Source: Saururus chinensis
Taxonomy: Eukaryota; Streptophyta; Magnoliopsida; Piperales; Saururaceae
Assembly: GCA_035235625.1 (NCBI GenBank)
Contig: CP141148.1
Coordinates: 25,483,057 to 25,547,056, forward strand
Direction of reading: 5' to 3'
DNA length: 64,000 nt
Shown: positions 12,182 to 24,946 of the stretch, piece after piece
Position numbering within the stretch: the stretch's first letter is position 1
Layout: every line of letters starts with the position of its first letter
Notes under the pieces: model-generated
The model's database searches: none
Seen by the model: only the letters and a program-made list of their open reading frames with translations
Told to the model about the DNA's origin: nothing
Made by a program: the position numbers and the translations under genes

Positions 12182-15100
12182 TGTAATATCCCAGAATTTC
12201 ATAGGTTTCAAAAATTAAACAAGTAGAAAATAGGGTGTTTGACCCATTGCATTTCTTAGTATAATAACTTCCTCAATAGATAAAATTTGTGGCTAAAAAC
12301 TTATGTGGTTAGAAAGTAGACATAAAGAGCTTCAAAACGTCACTAAAAACACAGAAATCGGAGTTCGGATGAGGGAAATACAACTATTCGAAGTTGAACA
12401 TATGGTACAGGGCTTGTTTACCTAATTTAGACGTATATTTGAGCTGTTTAAGTCATTTTGTGGTCTTCATTATTAAGAGTGACGAGAATTATTAAAATAG
12501 AGCCCAATTAGTTAACCTTAGCCTAACTTCTAAGGGGATTAGAGTTCCTACTCCCTATGATTATAAAAGGGCTTCTTAAGGCATAATTAAGGGAGCTTTT
12601 TAGCCTAGAGGGGAGGAGAGAGAAGGAGCCGCCATGGAAGTTTTCCTGCCATGGCAGTTGGCGAAGAGGAGCGAGCTCGAAGACCGGAGTCTTGATGAGG
12701 TATAATCACTTGACACTAATTTTTTAGGTGTTTAAGGTTAATTTAGGGTGATCTATGCTTGATTGTGGATTTAGAGTAGAAAAATGCCCCTTTTAATAAG
12801 AATTTATTAAGGATCGGGGCGGAGTCACCGGCGGCCGGATTGGAAGGTAGGGTGGCTGGCTGCTGGCCTATATGAAACCCACTATCAGATTATGCCAACA
12901 GGCTAAAGGGAGGCTAGGGAAGGGCTCGCCACATACCACTTCTCCCCTTCCCCTTTTCCTTCTCTTTCCCCTTCCCCTTCTTCCTCTCCAGTGTCGAGTG
13001 GGACACACCGGGGAGGAGGCAGTAGCACCCCCACCACCCCATATTCTGGTTTTGAATAGACGGTGCTTCTGCCGGCCGTAGGCCAACTGATTCGACAGCC
13101 GCCGAGTAGGTCGTTGGGCTAACACAAAAAAAAGAGGAACAGAGAGATGAGGGTTTTGTTTCTCTGGCCGTCAATGGCCTGCGACGAGACCTGGGCTCCT
13201 GGATTCACCATGCGATGGTGGTCCGGTTGAGCCAGTCCCTAGCTGGGCCGTGACTGGAGGTTGGCAACCAACTTGTACAATTTGTACATAACGGAAAAAA
13301 GGGCCCTTTGGCTCCAGGACGGCGGCGGGGCCGATACCATTGGTTCCGCCATGCGTCGGTAGTCAAAAAGCCCGGGCACATTCCCCACACCGCTGCGATT
13401 GTCAGAGGCGCTGCCAAAGGCTAGGATGCCTCTGGCTAGTCGCGGGAGAGACGACCCACGAAGCGGGTCATTGGGTCAGACTCGGGTTCAGTCCAGTTTA
13501 AAACAAAACCCTACTGAATCAGTCCGATTTAGTAGGTTGTAGACATGAAAAAAAATTAAAAAAATTATTAATGGACATTGAGAGGTGTTTGAGTATCTTA
13601 GCCAAGTTTCAGGGAAAAATCCTATAGACTATGAAATAACCATTTTACCCTTATAGCTAAGTCACGGTTCACTTACCTAATTTAGGGGCTCTAGTTTAGG
13701 GGACTATGAGTGGATTTGAAAATTAAGAAAATTCTCAGTGAGAGTTTAATGTGTACCCTAATTATAGGCATATGTGCAAGCTGAGGAAAAATCCGAGTAA
13801 ATAAATAATTAACTATTTTACCCCTAGGGTTAAGGTAAAACCGTTAACTGAACCAGGGTTGGTTTAAGGGGTTTACGACCCCATTAAATGGCAAGAAAAC
13901 TACCTCGGGTCCATAACATCAAGGGGTATCCCTAAACTTAGTTTTGGACCTATTAGGATTCTGGGAAGCCCTGAACACAATGACAAAAATACCCCTATAA
14001 GCGGAACAACCCTCATTTGCATGAATGGAATTAACAGGCTAATTTGATATCAGAACCTCTTGAGAGGTCAAAGATTTACCCAAGAACAGAAAGGGTCATG
14101 TCCAATGTGGGATAAGTAACTTAAGGCCCTTAGGTGCATTATGACTCATTTTCATAAAAGTTTAATCAGCTAACCCAAGGAGGGTTAAGGCACGAGAGTG
14201 TGAACATTTCTAATGTCATTATTGAGTTTGGTTTTTGATATTATGATCAGCTTGGACCTGTGTGGGTATGTATTGTTTATGTTTTTTATTATTTTGATAT
14301 TTATTATTGATGTTGTGATAGTAATTTATCACTAACATAAGATTAATAAAAGATTAATCGATGGGGTTAGATAGCTTTGGATTAGGCGAGAATACCTAAT
14401 CAAGATAAAGACTAAAATAACCTCTGAGTGGTCTGAGTCTAATTCATTGAATGAATAAGGCCTTTAACCTAGCAATTTGCCTTGATTAAGGAACCGATGG
14501 CAGTATGAAGTTTTAACCCTAGTCTGAAAGATAGGGTTTGGGATAGTCATTTGGAATCCTTGCTTGTTGATTAGCAAGACAAGGTTCAAAATGGTTTTTC
14601 TGAGTCATAGCTCTATTGAGGAGCTGTTGATTTGGTTGTGAAGTTGCACCTCCCCATTGGAGGGAGCTCCGCGTGAGTCAGGCTCACCACCGATCTATTA
14701 GGGATTATTTAGTGTACATGTATTTGGATTAGCTTATATCCTTCTTGGTTGACTTTTCCCACCACTTTTGTTTATGTGCAGTTATAGGTCATGCCCTTCT
14801 ACTCCAGTCAGGTCCTTATGGGCTAGGTTGGGTTATGGTACTTCCTAGTGGATTCCAGGACCGTACTATAGATAGTTCTATTTGAAGAAAGATCCATACT
14901 AGTTGTATCATTTGTCACTTAGGTTGACATTTGATGAACCTATCTGTCATTGGGATTAGATGGGGATATTAATTATCGAATAATGGTTCGAGAGATAATT
15001 AATAATATTATTTGATATTGCTTATTTAATTAGAAAAGTGGAACGATTTAAGGACTTGCATAAAATGTAGGTTGGTTGAAAATATTTAAGCATTACATGC

Positions 15101-15665
15101 GTGATATTATGCTTGTTAAGATATTATAGTTTTTAGGCAGAACTACATATGGATCCGATCTTGTTGGAAACATTAGAGATGTTGTCTGATGAGTACGTAG
15201 GCAACTAACATCGGGTGATATTGACCCGATCCGAAAAATAGTAATTAATACTTTTGTTCTTTTGGAAATGCTCCTCCAAGCAGAGGAGATGTTTTTTTGT
15301 TATTTGGTCTTGTTGGTTGTAGGCTCTTTAGATGAGGACGTAGCTAGATCAAAATGTGGATGGGAGATTGAGGACGACATTGCATTAGTGGGATCTAGTT
15401 TCTTACTTGCGCAATTTTGTAAGTAATTATAATTATTTTCGAACATATGACAGACTTGTACTTAGAGGGTTAACCTACTATTTATTTAATTTTGATACGT
15501 ATAATAATATCATACATTTTGATATTCATATTTGTGAACCCCATATATCATGACTTGGCTATTTAATCGGAGTATTTGTTTTGCATTTATGAAAGAAAAA
15601 AAAGTTCCTTGTGATTTATCGCGTGTCCTTCATTTAAAAGGGTTTTAAAAATCTGGGTTGTGACA
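12182..15665 (+). mobile_element. Solo LTR, 3.48 kb (family L2)
   Basis: Starts TGTAATATCCCAG and ends AATCTGGGTTGTGACA. The target duplication is ATTAG on the left (12177-12181) and GTTAG on the right (15666-15670). The sister repeat array at 16856 reads GACTTACAATTAGTAG, which is what the empty site here would have read, so ATTAG is the original and the right copy has one change. No coding interior. A relative, inverted and 2.69 kb long, lies at 31858-34543. Confidence 0.8.
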
Positions 15666-15785
15666 GTTAGTAGTTATAACTTCCAGTTAGTAGCTAAGCC
15701 TTCCAATTACTACTTCAAACCTTATAGTTAGCATATCAAAACTTATAGTTATCACACGTATGACTTTTAGTTGGTGGTAAATGAA
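15666..15785. repeat. Degenerate ~21-bp repeat array 1
   Basis: About five units of the type CTTMYAGTTAGTAGNTAAG. The first unit is split by the L2 solo LTR, its left piece lying at 12171-12181. Confidence 0.6.
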
Positions 15786-16849
15786 TAATCACTTACACTT
15801 AGGCTAGTTAAGATAAGGAGTTGGATTTTAGTAGGTAATAAAGATAAAAAACACTAAAAATAGGCATGACATGGAGTTAAATTTTAGTAGAACACTAAAA
15901 ATGGGGAGGGTACAAATGATTCAAAACAATAATATTTTAACAAAATAGACCTCAAGTGAAGAGAAAAATAAAAAATCTATGCTACCAAGTCAAACATCTT
16001 CAACTTAAATCATTTCTTGTGGTTAGATTTTTGTTTACCAGTGGCAAACAAGATTATGCATTTACCCATATGTGCAAAACAAGTAATATATTTGCCATAT
16101 TAGGGTCATTATTGTCAATGTCAATCATCTCACACACTACTTTGTTAGAGATGATCTTAGGACGAGAAACATAATCTATATTGGAAATTTTGTGTTCATG
16201 AGCCATATTGTTATGGCTTTCTTTCATGCACCCTATCAGTTGTTGGAGACTGAAGCTTGACATATAGCCTCTTTTATTATGTCTCCAATGGATATGTAAC
16301 CATCATGCAGTTTGCACCATATGTGAAAAGTGCAAGATGCTCATTTAGCCGCTTGAGATAAGTAGAAGAGAATATATGCTGAGCTTGAGTATCTAACAAA
16401 TGATAGGGTGCATGGAAGCAAAGTCATGATACTATAGTTCATGTACACGAATTTCTCAATATGGATTATGTTCTTCATCATTTAATCATCTTCTATCAAA
16501 GAAGTTGTTAAATGATTGACATTGACAGTAATGACCCTAATACATGCTTCTTCAATGTACTTGTTGGCTAAATTAGAAGCCTCTTTGTCTTGCACATATG
16601 TTTAAATGCCTCTTATAGTTGTTTGTTGCTAATAAAAAAAATCTAATGACAAGAATGCAATTGGTGAAAATTCGGTATTATGGCAACTCTTAGCAAGATA
16701 AGGGCTCTCCAAGTAGCTGCAAATTGTGGAACTTCAAGAATACCAAGTGACATAACTATTTGTAGTAATTAATTATCTCAGTGCTAATGTAATAATTATA
16801 ATTAATCATCAAACAAAGTTTAGCCTCTTAACTAAGTATCTTCAAGCTA

Positions 16850-16985
16850 GTTAAGACTTACAATTAGTAGATAAGACATACAGTTCGTAGTTAAGGCTTC
16901 CAATTGCTAGTTGAAGATAGAGTTTACATATCAAAACTTAAAATTGTCACTTGAATGACTTACAGTTAGTGATAAATCAATATTG
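16850..16985. repeat. Degenerate ~21-bp repeat array 2
   Basis: Begins GACTTACAATTAGTAG and continues in units of about 21-22 bp (CTTCCAATTGCTAGTTGAAG, CTTACAGTTAGTGATAAATC and similar). Same family as array 1. Confidence 0.6.
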
Positions 16986-17699
16986 AGATGATTTTATTTA
17001 AGTTCTATTCACTCACATGTGGGGAAAACTTTGTGAAAAAGTATTGACCCCAATCCTCTTCCTCATCACTTGCTCTTGCTTTCCTAAAATATTGTGCATT
17101 CATCAATAATTTATTTAGATAGCATCACATGGAAAAATATTACTTGATAGGATCCCATAGCACATAATGCGCTTACCTTGTCTCCCTTCTCACTGGTGTC
17201 AGAAGTGCTCCCTTCCTTGGCAATAATTCACTAACATTTGTTGTCAATTTGTCCACCTTGCTCTCCATTTGCTCACTATTCTCTCCAGTGTGCTTACCAC
17301 ATTAAGCAAAGTGTCCTTAATCCATTTCAATTGGCCTTGCACATTGTCTTCCAAAGTTCCCTTATGGTGGCTAGAATCTTGACCAACAAACTCATCCAAA
17401 AAATAAATAAAATTGCAAGAACATTTGCTTTTGATGCAATTCTTTCAGTTACCTATGTTGTCTCATTCTCATCCCTCTCCTCTTGTAGGGATCTTAAGTT
17501 ATTTACATCTGACCTATCAAAAATATTCCTCTCTCCTAAAATCTTTTTCAACTTCTTGCCTTCTTTTATTACTTCCCCCTCCTCCTTGGATTGGGTCTCT
17601 ACCAAGAGTTTGAACATAATAAGTTACAAATGATGATTAAGGGAATATAAATTAATTGCTTAGTAAATGCAGAGGTGAACTCATAGGTTTAGTAAATGT

Positions 17700-18130
17700 C
17701 ACTCATCTACCTTCCCATCTCCAAAACAACTTTGCCCATGGGGTCATAGGTGAGTTTCTTGTAGTTTTCCCAGTCTAGCATCCTTGGGAATACTTTGTGT
17801 ATGCGTCATGCACATAGGTCTCCAAGAGATGGAATCTTGTCCATTGCCCATACTTGCATTGTTAATAAACAACAACATATCATATTCTCAATGTAATCAC
17901 TTTACATTACACTTACATTTACTAGTGACAAATATACCATAAGTGCATGGACAAAACCTTGCATTATGTATGTAGTATTGTTCATGGCCTTCCACGCATG
18001 CTCTTAGGCATACAGGGTGTCCTAGTAGGCCATGTTTCCCCATGGATACAAATCGATCTCTATCATCTGCAAGTAAGAGAACCTCCTATCCACCTTATAA
18101 TTCCAAGACTAATTCACAAGCCAGCTTCAC
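17700..18130 (-). pseudogene. DUF1985/plant mobile domain-like transposon protein remnant
   Basis: Reading the minus strand from about 18130 down, one frame gives YKVDRRFSYLQMIEIDLYPW, then GNMAY, a stop, DTLYA, a stop, HAWKAMNNTTYIMQGFVHAL. After a shift it continues with LLTMQVWAMDKIPSLG (ending at 17821). The YPWG motif, a YxxxGFxxAL stretch and a QVWAxxxIPxLG motif in this order are the hallmark of the domain shared by DUF1985-type transposon proteins. At least two stops and one frameshift make it non-functional. Open pieces at 18341-18607 probably belong to its N-terminal side. Nothing here indicates a host function. Confidence 0.5.
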
Positions 18131-18544
18131 TGCGTCCTCATCTTTCTTGCAAATAATGATCGTTTGATATATTTACTTCTATGTAATGTGGAGTTTTTCC
18201 TTCTTGAATACCCTACATAGTTAGGAGTCCTTTTTCAATATCTTTGGGACAACTTGGAGGGGAAGCACAACCAACATACCTAGATCTATGATTTGAGAAA
18301 ACTCAATAGGTGACATCCTCATGATGTAGGTTTCCTTCCTCTAAAACCTAAAATCCCCCTTTAGTATTCTCATTAAATGATGGAATGCCTGCATTGGGAA
18401 CATTAACTTGCCAATATAAATTTTTATATCTACTGAAATAATTATTTTTAAACATGTTGTACTACCTCTTGTGCATCTAGAAATGATCCTGAAGCTTCCA
18501 TTTGTATATGTATGATTTGAGTTGAAGCTTCTGTATGAATGCAG

Positions 18545-18662
18545 TTGCCCAATTGCAATTGACATTTTCCTACTTGGAGTTGACATTTTCCCACTTTCAA
18601 TTGGCAATTGCCTGCTTTTAGTTTGCTATTGCCCACTTTCCTCTGGCAATTGCCAATTTACA
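18545..18662 (-). repeat. 21-bp coding-like minisatellite (array 3)
   Basis: Five to six 21-bp units. On the minus strand they read as a 7-residue repeat around G-N/K-C-Q-L-K/Q-V (open frame 18448-18636). Units on the plus strand start CCYA and contain AATTG. The period matches arrays 1 and 2. Confidence 0.7.
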
Positions 18663-18670
18663 GTTAGGAT

Positions 18671-20058
18671 GATACAATAGCACTATCATTTCCTTCTCAT
18701 TCAACCTTAAGAATAACAAACAAATCATATCTAAAAAAAAATCATACTTAGCTATCCAAAACAAATAAACTACTTTTATTTCCATATCATATTTTCAAAC
18801 ATAAGAGTGACCTAATCAACATCTAAACATTTTTCAATAAAAAAACATAAATATTTTTTAAAAATTACACACATTTCTTTCTCACCCACAAAATATTCTT
18901 CTACTATGTGATCATTTATAGCAACGTTGTAACATTTAAGTTTTAATGACCAACTTTCATTAAAAAAACTAAAAACACTCAAACCATAATCCAAAAACTC
19001 AAAACACTTCAAATTTTAATGAGCTTATCTTGTCATTTCGTACTAGTTGAAGAAGAAGCAAAAGGTGGAGAAAGATGGCGGGAGAGGAGATACTCATCGG
19101 GAGATGAGACACACCAAGAGATGAGAGAACCACGCTAGGAGAGGGGAGAGTCCGCTCAAGAAGGGGGTTCACATGAAAGGGGATAATCACTGGAGAGTGT
19201 GGCTGCAAGGGATGGTCACTGAAAGGCCGGGAGAGGGTGAATCACTGGGAGCAAACTGGAGACGGGGGATGCGAAGCAAATGAGGGAGGCACACATGCAC
19301 ACACTGATGTTTAAAATGCCCTAAGGGCATACTTATCTTTTCAATGTGCATGTCTACCTCTCGCATGTGTGCGGGTCTAATTTTGCTATTTTGTATTTGC
19401 TTGCATATTTTTGCCAATCCATCGATTATGAGATTTAATTTTATAAATTATTTCCCTCATCTAAACTCCTATTTGCTTGTTCTTGGTTATGTTTCAAAAC
19501 TCTTTCACTCTACTTTTAAATCTCACAAGTCTCATCTATAAATTCTATCCATTTAGGAAGATATCTAACTAAGAAGGTAAAATGGTCAAACTCTTTGATT
19601 TCCAAAGAAGGATCAAATAAAAGGTAAATTGAATTTTTATTCAACCCTATAGAATTAAGAATTAGAATGACTTGACTACATCAAGATAGAAATTCAAACC
19701 CCCCCGGGGTGTTTCTACAGATAGTTATCGAAAGGGCCAATCTATTTAGGGTCAAATCCCTCCATGATATATTTTATTCCAATTGATCATGTGAATTTTA
19801 CTAGCAGTTGATAAAGAATTGGAAGTAGAAATGGTACTTGTGTCCTTTCTTGTCACACGTTTCTCATTTCACATACTCTAAGTCTTATTTAGGTAGATAG
19901 TAAAAATTAGTTCAAATAATGAATATACGACTAGTTTGGTAATTCCTCAATATCATATCAATTCAATTTCCAAACAACCCTCACCCCAAGTTTACTTCAA
20001 ACAATTCCTAGAAAAGCCATTTTCATTCATGAAAAAAAGGGATTCAGGAGTACTCTTC
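18671..20058. other. Intergenic stretch
   Basis: AT-rich DNA with a purine-rich block at about 19050-19280. Small open frames here look like chance; no gene or element boundary could be supported. Confidence 0.4.
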
Positions 20059-20064
20059 TCACGT

Positions 20065-20312
20065 GCTAAGTGACAAAGTACGAATTGTATACCTATTTTA
20101 TATACATATATAGTATTTCTTTCCTCTGGCCTTATCATTGATCACCATAACATTTATGTTTTTGTAATAATACATATTTTCCTATTTTTTCATTTAATAC
20201 ATATTTTTTCGGTTCATTTTAAGCTACATAATCTTACGGATATTTCTACAATAAAAAAATTAAATTTTATATTTTAATTATTTTTTATAATTATTTATTA
20301 ATATTTTTTATA

Positions 20313-20355
<43 letters not shown>

Positions 20356-20377
20356 TCTCCGTACTTTGTCACTTAGC
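20065..20377. mobile_element. 313-bp MITE upstream of mS34
   Basis: Perfect 18-bp terminal inverted repeats: GCTAAGTGACAAAGTACG at 20065-20082 and its exact complement at 20360-20377. The flanking 6-bp direct repeat is TCACGT (20059-20064 and 20378-20383). The interior is very AT-rich and ends in a (TTA)n run. The superfamily is uncertain because 6 bp is not a standard target-site length. It lies directly before the probable 5' leader of the mS34 gene. Confidence 0.8.
20314..20356. repeat. (TTA)n microsatellite
   Basis: About 14 copies of an ATT/TTA triplet at the right end of the MITE interior. Confidence 0.95.
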
Positions 20378-20389
20378 TCACGTGCCCTA

Positions 20390-20784
20390 GTGCGTCCGCC
20401 CTCTCGGTCGCTTCTCTGCCTTCATTGCCCAAACGGCGAGGCGGCGAGTTCCGGGAAGCTTCTCACTCCTCTCCTTTTTCTGCTGCCTCTTCTCTCTCCT
20501 CATGCATTTTGCTAGCGAGAGAGTAGACCAGTCTTCGGACTGACAGCATCTAAACCAAAAGGATCAGTCTTCAGCCTCTCACCGGCAACCGGGAAGCCAA
20601 TCAACCACCCAGCCACCGGCAGCCAGGTTCCCTTCTTTGGGAAATTCTGCGGGAGGCTTACACACTGGAATCACACCTAAACGGAAAGTGGTGGGAAAGG
20701 AAAGCGCCTTTTTTTTCTTCGTATCGTTTACATCCTTCTTTACATCCTTAGTGGCAGAGACGATCTCATACTCTCCTCTTTTAG
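20390..20784 (+). promoter_or_regulatory. Probable 5' leader exon of mS34
   Basis: A CT-rich, GC-richer stretch beginning just after the MITE and ending at a strong donor-like site, TTTTAG|GTGAGA (exon end 20784). With the acceptor AACAG at 22413 this would form a leader intron of about 1.6 kb placed before the start codon. The open frame at 20637-20876 crosses this donor and has no recognisable domain, so I do not call it a protein. The assignment is by position and splice signals only; a cDNA would confirm it. Confidence 0.45.
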
Positions 20785-22431
20785 GTGAGAACTGGAAGAA
20801 CCCAATTTCCTCCATCTTCCTTACTCGCTTTTTTCAAAATGGAATTGCTGACTTTGTTTCATTGATAAGAATGTAAGGGAGTGATCGTTTACTTTTGGTG
20901 AACTTGTATCATATAAAAGAAGTGATGTGTACTATGTTTTTTCTTCTGGATTTTAGTGCGCGAACCCAGTTTAGTCTTACTTCTCACCCTGGAGCGTATG
21001 GGAGAATTTTAAGAGGGTTCTCTATGTCTATCTAATTTCATTTATTTATTGCACTCGTGGGGCATTTATGTTGATGAAGATTGGTATCGAAACACTGGGC
21101 TTGTCTTTGATCTTGTAGAAATGATGTTTGCTTTGGTTTTCCTTGTGTGGTTTATGTGGTTATCCATATCATTTTTTAGCGGCTATACTAGTTTCCTACT
21201 ACTGAGAGTTATATGAATAAGTAGTTGATCTTCCCTGTCTACGTGCCTTTTCTCCTGTAAGAGATCTAATAGCAAAGTCGATTCTTTTTATATGACTTTC
21301 GTTGCATTTGTGTACACTGCTTTATTTTGTAATTGCTTTTGTAGTTCTGGTTGCTTCTGTTTTATATTTATATTGGCATCAGTGACTTCATTTGCTGGTC
21401 CTAGTTAGTTCAGACCGTGCTATTCATCCATCCAAAATGAATTCAGATGTCAGCACATTAGTTTAATGTCACTTGTATTACATCTTCTTCGGGATTGATT
21501 TCTTTTCTTTCTCAGATGACTGTTTTAAAATAGCTTTTACGGATTCTTTGGGAGATGTTTTAGTCTACGGTTGAGGTTCTCTACCAATTTCTTGCTTTGT
21601 TGAATGTCAATGTGCTAGTGAATTTTACATATTCATTTTGATTAGCTCGTGCCTATGAATTATGAGTTTTGTGGGGATATGTTAAAACTTGAGTTTTGGA
21701 ACAATTTAGGTTGTCATGTATTTTTTATTTGATGGCAAGTATAAAGGTTGGCCATATAATAGATGAGTAGCTATCATATATATTTATGCTAATGTATCTG
21801 AGATGTGAATTATTTTAGCTTTTTAAAAAAATATTTTTAGCATTTTAAAATTATTAAATACAAGAGGCTTATGCCTCGTGCCTTCAGGCTTACAACACAT
21901 TCTGGGTGGTGGAATGCCTCAAGACTCATGTACACACCTTTTCAAGCACCGTCCACTTAACTTCACAAGTGTAGACTTTGGTGAATTTTCATCTATTTGT
22001 TAACTTTGCAACAGCATTGGCCACTATGGTAAAGAAGTTAGTTGCAGGAAATGGTGTGTTTTTGCTTTCTTCTGTATTGAGGCATAGAGTATTAAGGATG
22101 GTTTGTGACTAGAAGTGACTCAGCTTTTATCTGTAGTTAATTTAATTTTGATTATAATGATTGAACTTTTTTGCAATAGATGGTATCAAGGTCTAATTTG
22201 GCTGCTGATCACAATTTTGGAGCAGTGAGCTTTCTTTATTATGAATGAAGAATAGGAAAACATTTTTCAATAACAAATTTCTGTAGTTGGAACATATATC
22301 TCCTGCTGACTAAATATATGGAAGAAAATTTATGGAAGTTCTTATTCTTTTTCGTTATTTTATTCTAAAATGTATTTCTCCTCTTCCCCACTTTTTTTAC
22401 GGCTAATTAACAGGCCCTGTAACTCTGTCTA

Positions 22432-24946
22432 ATGGCGGATCTAGCAATGAGAATATCAACTCATAGAAGTCTCAAAGTGTTCTTCCAAAGTTCTATTAAT
22501 ATTATACGGAATTTTACTTCTGCATCTCCGCAATTGCCCTCCTCCTCAGCTGGAGTTGCAAAGACATCAAAACAAAGAAAAAGGAAGAATCTCTTTGAAG
22601 TGGCACAGTTCTTACCAAACTGGGGAATTGGGTATAAGATGGCAAAGACTCATTGGAAAGGTGTTTCCTATGAGATAACTAAAATCAATCTTTACAAGGT
22701 TGTTCTCCTTTTCTTTTAATTAAATTTTGTAAATAATTACCCCCCCTTCATTTTTTATTGTCGTTTTGGTTTTAGGTTATGTCATTGTTTAAGATTGAAT
22801 ATTCTCTTGCAGGATGGGCGGCATGGTAAGGCATGGGGGATAGTTCACAAGGATGGTGAGTGGTCGTAGGAACTTTCTTCATTGGTCCCATAATTGCGAC
22901 TCTTTTCTGTCACTCTTGCATTTCCTTTTATGCAACCATCTGCAATTTGAATGCATCAGTTTCTGTGTTTGTCTGATATGTTTGATGGTTAACTAAGCCA
23001 TTTTAAAATCTTTGGTGCGAGAAATTTTGCTTCCTACCAGTTGAATATTTTTTTCAGCTAATTGATTCACTACTTCAATCTCTCCTGGTTTCTCAAGTTG
23101 TCTATGCCATTTCACATAATTTTCCTTTCGCCATACAATACAGTTTTATCTTTTTTTCCCCTAATTTTTTCCACTTCTTTGTCTCTAGTGGCTTCTCTTC
23201 TCTTGGTTAAGGATAAGACCCGATTATTTATGAATCGTTCATGGGTTTCTAGTAGTAGTTATTTCTTTCTTTCTATAAGCCCTTAAGGCTATTGTAGGTC
23301 TTTGCTTTGTTAGTTAGATAATAAGATTAAGCAAATAAGCCCAGGCCCATTACGGGCAGAGCTATGTAATAGGCTTAGTGCCTTGATTTGGAATGAATGA
23401 GAAACATTAACCCTAGTTACTCTTCTTTCTTCCCGTTGTCTTCTCCCTGTTCCTTTCGTCCCTTCACTGGTTCGACTTGAACCAGTTGAGACCTCACCCC
23501 CTTTGCCCCTCCTTTCTTCAAATCACAAGACCCCAATTTGCAGGATACATAACACGATTGTATTCTTTTACAGGTTGACCTGCCATTTTTGGAGGGATAT
23601 ATGCATCCAATGAATTCAAAACCTGTCTCGCATTACTATCATCTCAAATTAGTTGACCAACTGTCCCCTGCCATTTCTTTGTAGTCTGTGGTATAGTAAA
23701 TAGTATCACGTAATTTATGTAGCCATATGTATTTTTGTGCTTTTAACATTATATGAGCTAAAACCTATTGGATTACCCCTGTGGCATCAATTAAGATGAA
23801 GGTATGGCTAATTCTTAGATTACCTTGTTTTTTCTAACCTTAATAATGTAAGTTTTGGTCTTCCAAGAAGAAGTAATATTTTCATCAGTTAGGATTGCGT
23901 GTGATGACATGATTGGGCTGACGTCAGTATCTTGCAGGTGGAGAATGTATAATTTTGTTTGATAGATGTCCTAATTAGAATAGTATGTAGCTCTTGTTTT
24001 GGCATGTTGAGTTGTAGGGGCTGTTTGGGTTTTGAATTTGGTCCAGATTCTGTTGATTCTGTCTCAATTCGGTGAGGAATCAACGGATTCATGGTTGGGT
24101 GTAGAAGTTGGGCAGAAAAATTTTCACTCGAACACTGATTACTGCCTGTTTTTGCTGAAATAACCGAATCACCTCACGAGGTGATTTTGTCGATTCGGGC
24201 TCCCAGCCCCCCATTTTGGAAGTTAAGATTCTATTATTTTTTAACTGTTATCCCTCATATTGATTTGAGCCTTGAGAAGCATACCATAAATGTGGGGCCT
24301 GCGTTAAAGGTTCAAAATAACTTTACCCATGTGTGGTGTCTTGTTTGATAAGGCTTCAAGAACATGCATATCCAAGTTTGGGGGAGAGTGTTATGTTTTA
24401 GAAATGCGTTTGAAGTTCCATCTATATTTATTAAAAAATATTTCATTACCAACCTTAATTCTGATTCAATGCTGATTCAATTGAATTGATTCTCAAAAAA
24501 TTTACTTTCGTTCCTAAAACTTCCACACCCAAACAGCCCCTTAATCTTTTCCCACTATTTTTTATTTAGTTCATTCTGCCGTGTCATTTTTTACAAGGAA
24601 ATTTTGATTAGATGATTAGAAAAGCTGGAAGAGCTTTATAATTTTGTGAAATCTAAGATGTTATCTTCCGCATGCTCTGATCAAAATTGTTATGTCATCT
24701 ATTCCTATAAATTTGCACATACGTGAATCTGAAGTTACACTTGTATTGTGGAAGGGTTGGTATACAATCTCTCTTTGAATATTTCTTATGCAAATTGAGT
24801 AATGCTTTGAAATATTCCTAGCAGGCTTACCAGCTGCAGATGCCCCTAAGAAAATAAGTGGGGTCCATAAACGGTGCTGGAAATACATTCGGGATCCAAA
24901 GAAAGCTGTGGAAGACACATCAAAAGTGGCTGAAACTGAAGCTTGA
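22432..24946 (+). CDS. MRPS34: Mitochondrial small-subunit ribosomal protein mS34 (MRPS34-like)
   Basis: Three coding exons: 22432-22698, 22813-22855 and 24825-24946, giving 143 residues. The junctions are AAG|GTTGTT, TTGCAG|GATGGG, GATG|GTGAGT and TAGCAG|GCTTAC, and all keep frame. Residues 1-31 are rich in Arg and Ser with no acidic residue after position 3, as in a mitochondrial presequence. The conserved core follows: LFEVAQFLPNWGIGYKMAK, HWKGVSYEITKINLYK, then DGRHGKAWGIVHKDG across the two introns and ISGVHKRCWKYI near the end. This matches the plant mS34 family, a protein of the mitochondrial ribosome small subunit that acts in the matrix. The HGKAWGI stretch is shared with animal MRPS34. 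The start codon follows an AACAG acceptor-like site, suggesting a leader intron. The last intron (1969 bp) carries a Tourist-like MITE. Nothing looks broken. Confidence 0.9.
24017..24540. mobile_element. Tourist-like (PIF/Harbinger) MITE, copy 2, in mS34 intron
   Basis: Terminal inverted repeats GGGGCTGTTTGGGT and ACCCAAACAGCCCC. The flanking trinucleotides are GTA on the left and TTA on the right, one change from the TTA/TAA target rule. The interior resembles copy 1 at 1477-2011. It lies inside the final mS34 intron and touches neither splice site. Confidence 0.75.

Larger units (their letters stand above)
15671..18670 (-). mobile_element. Right part of an eroded DNA transposon (DUF1985/PMD-like)
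   Basis: A stretch with minus-strand coding remnants (see 17700-18130) and three arrays of ~21-bp repeats. DUF1985 and plant-mobile-domain proteins are carried by Mutator-like and related plant transposons, often with a Ulp1-type protease. No transposase catalytic core or Ulp1 catalytic triad could be read, and the element ends were not found. Confidence 0.4.

Noticed and set aside
18999-19417. Overlapping minus-strand small frames as a gene
   Set aside because: Purine-rich plus strand keeps the minus frames open; no domain, start context or splice signals stand out.
20637-20876. 79-codon open frame before mS34
   Set aside because: It crosses a strong donor-like site, has no recognisable domain, and sits in the likely leader of mS34.
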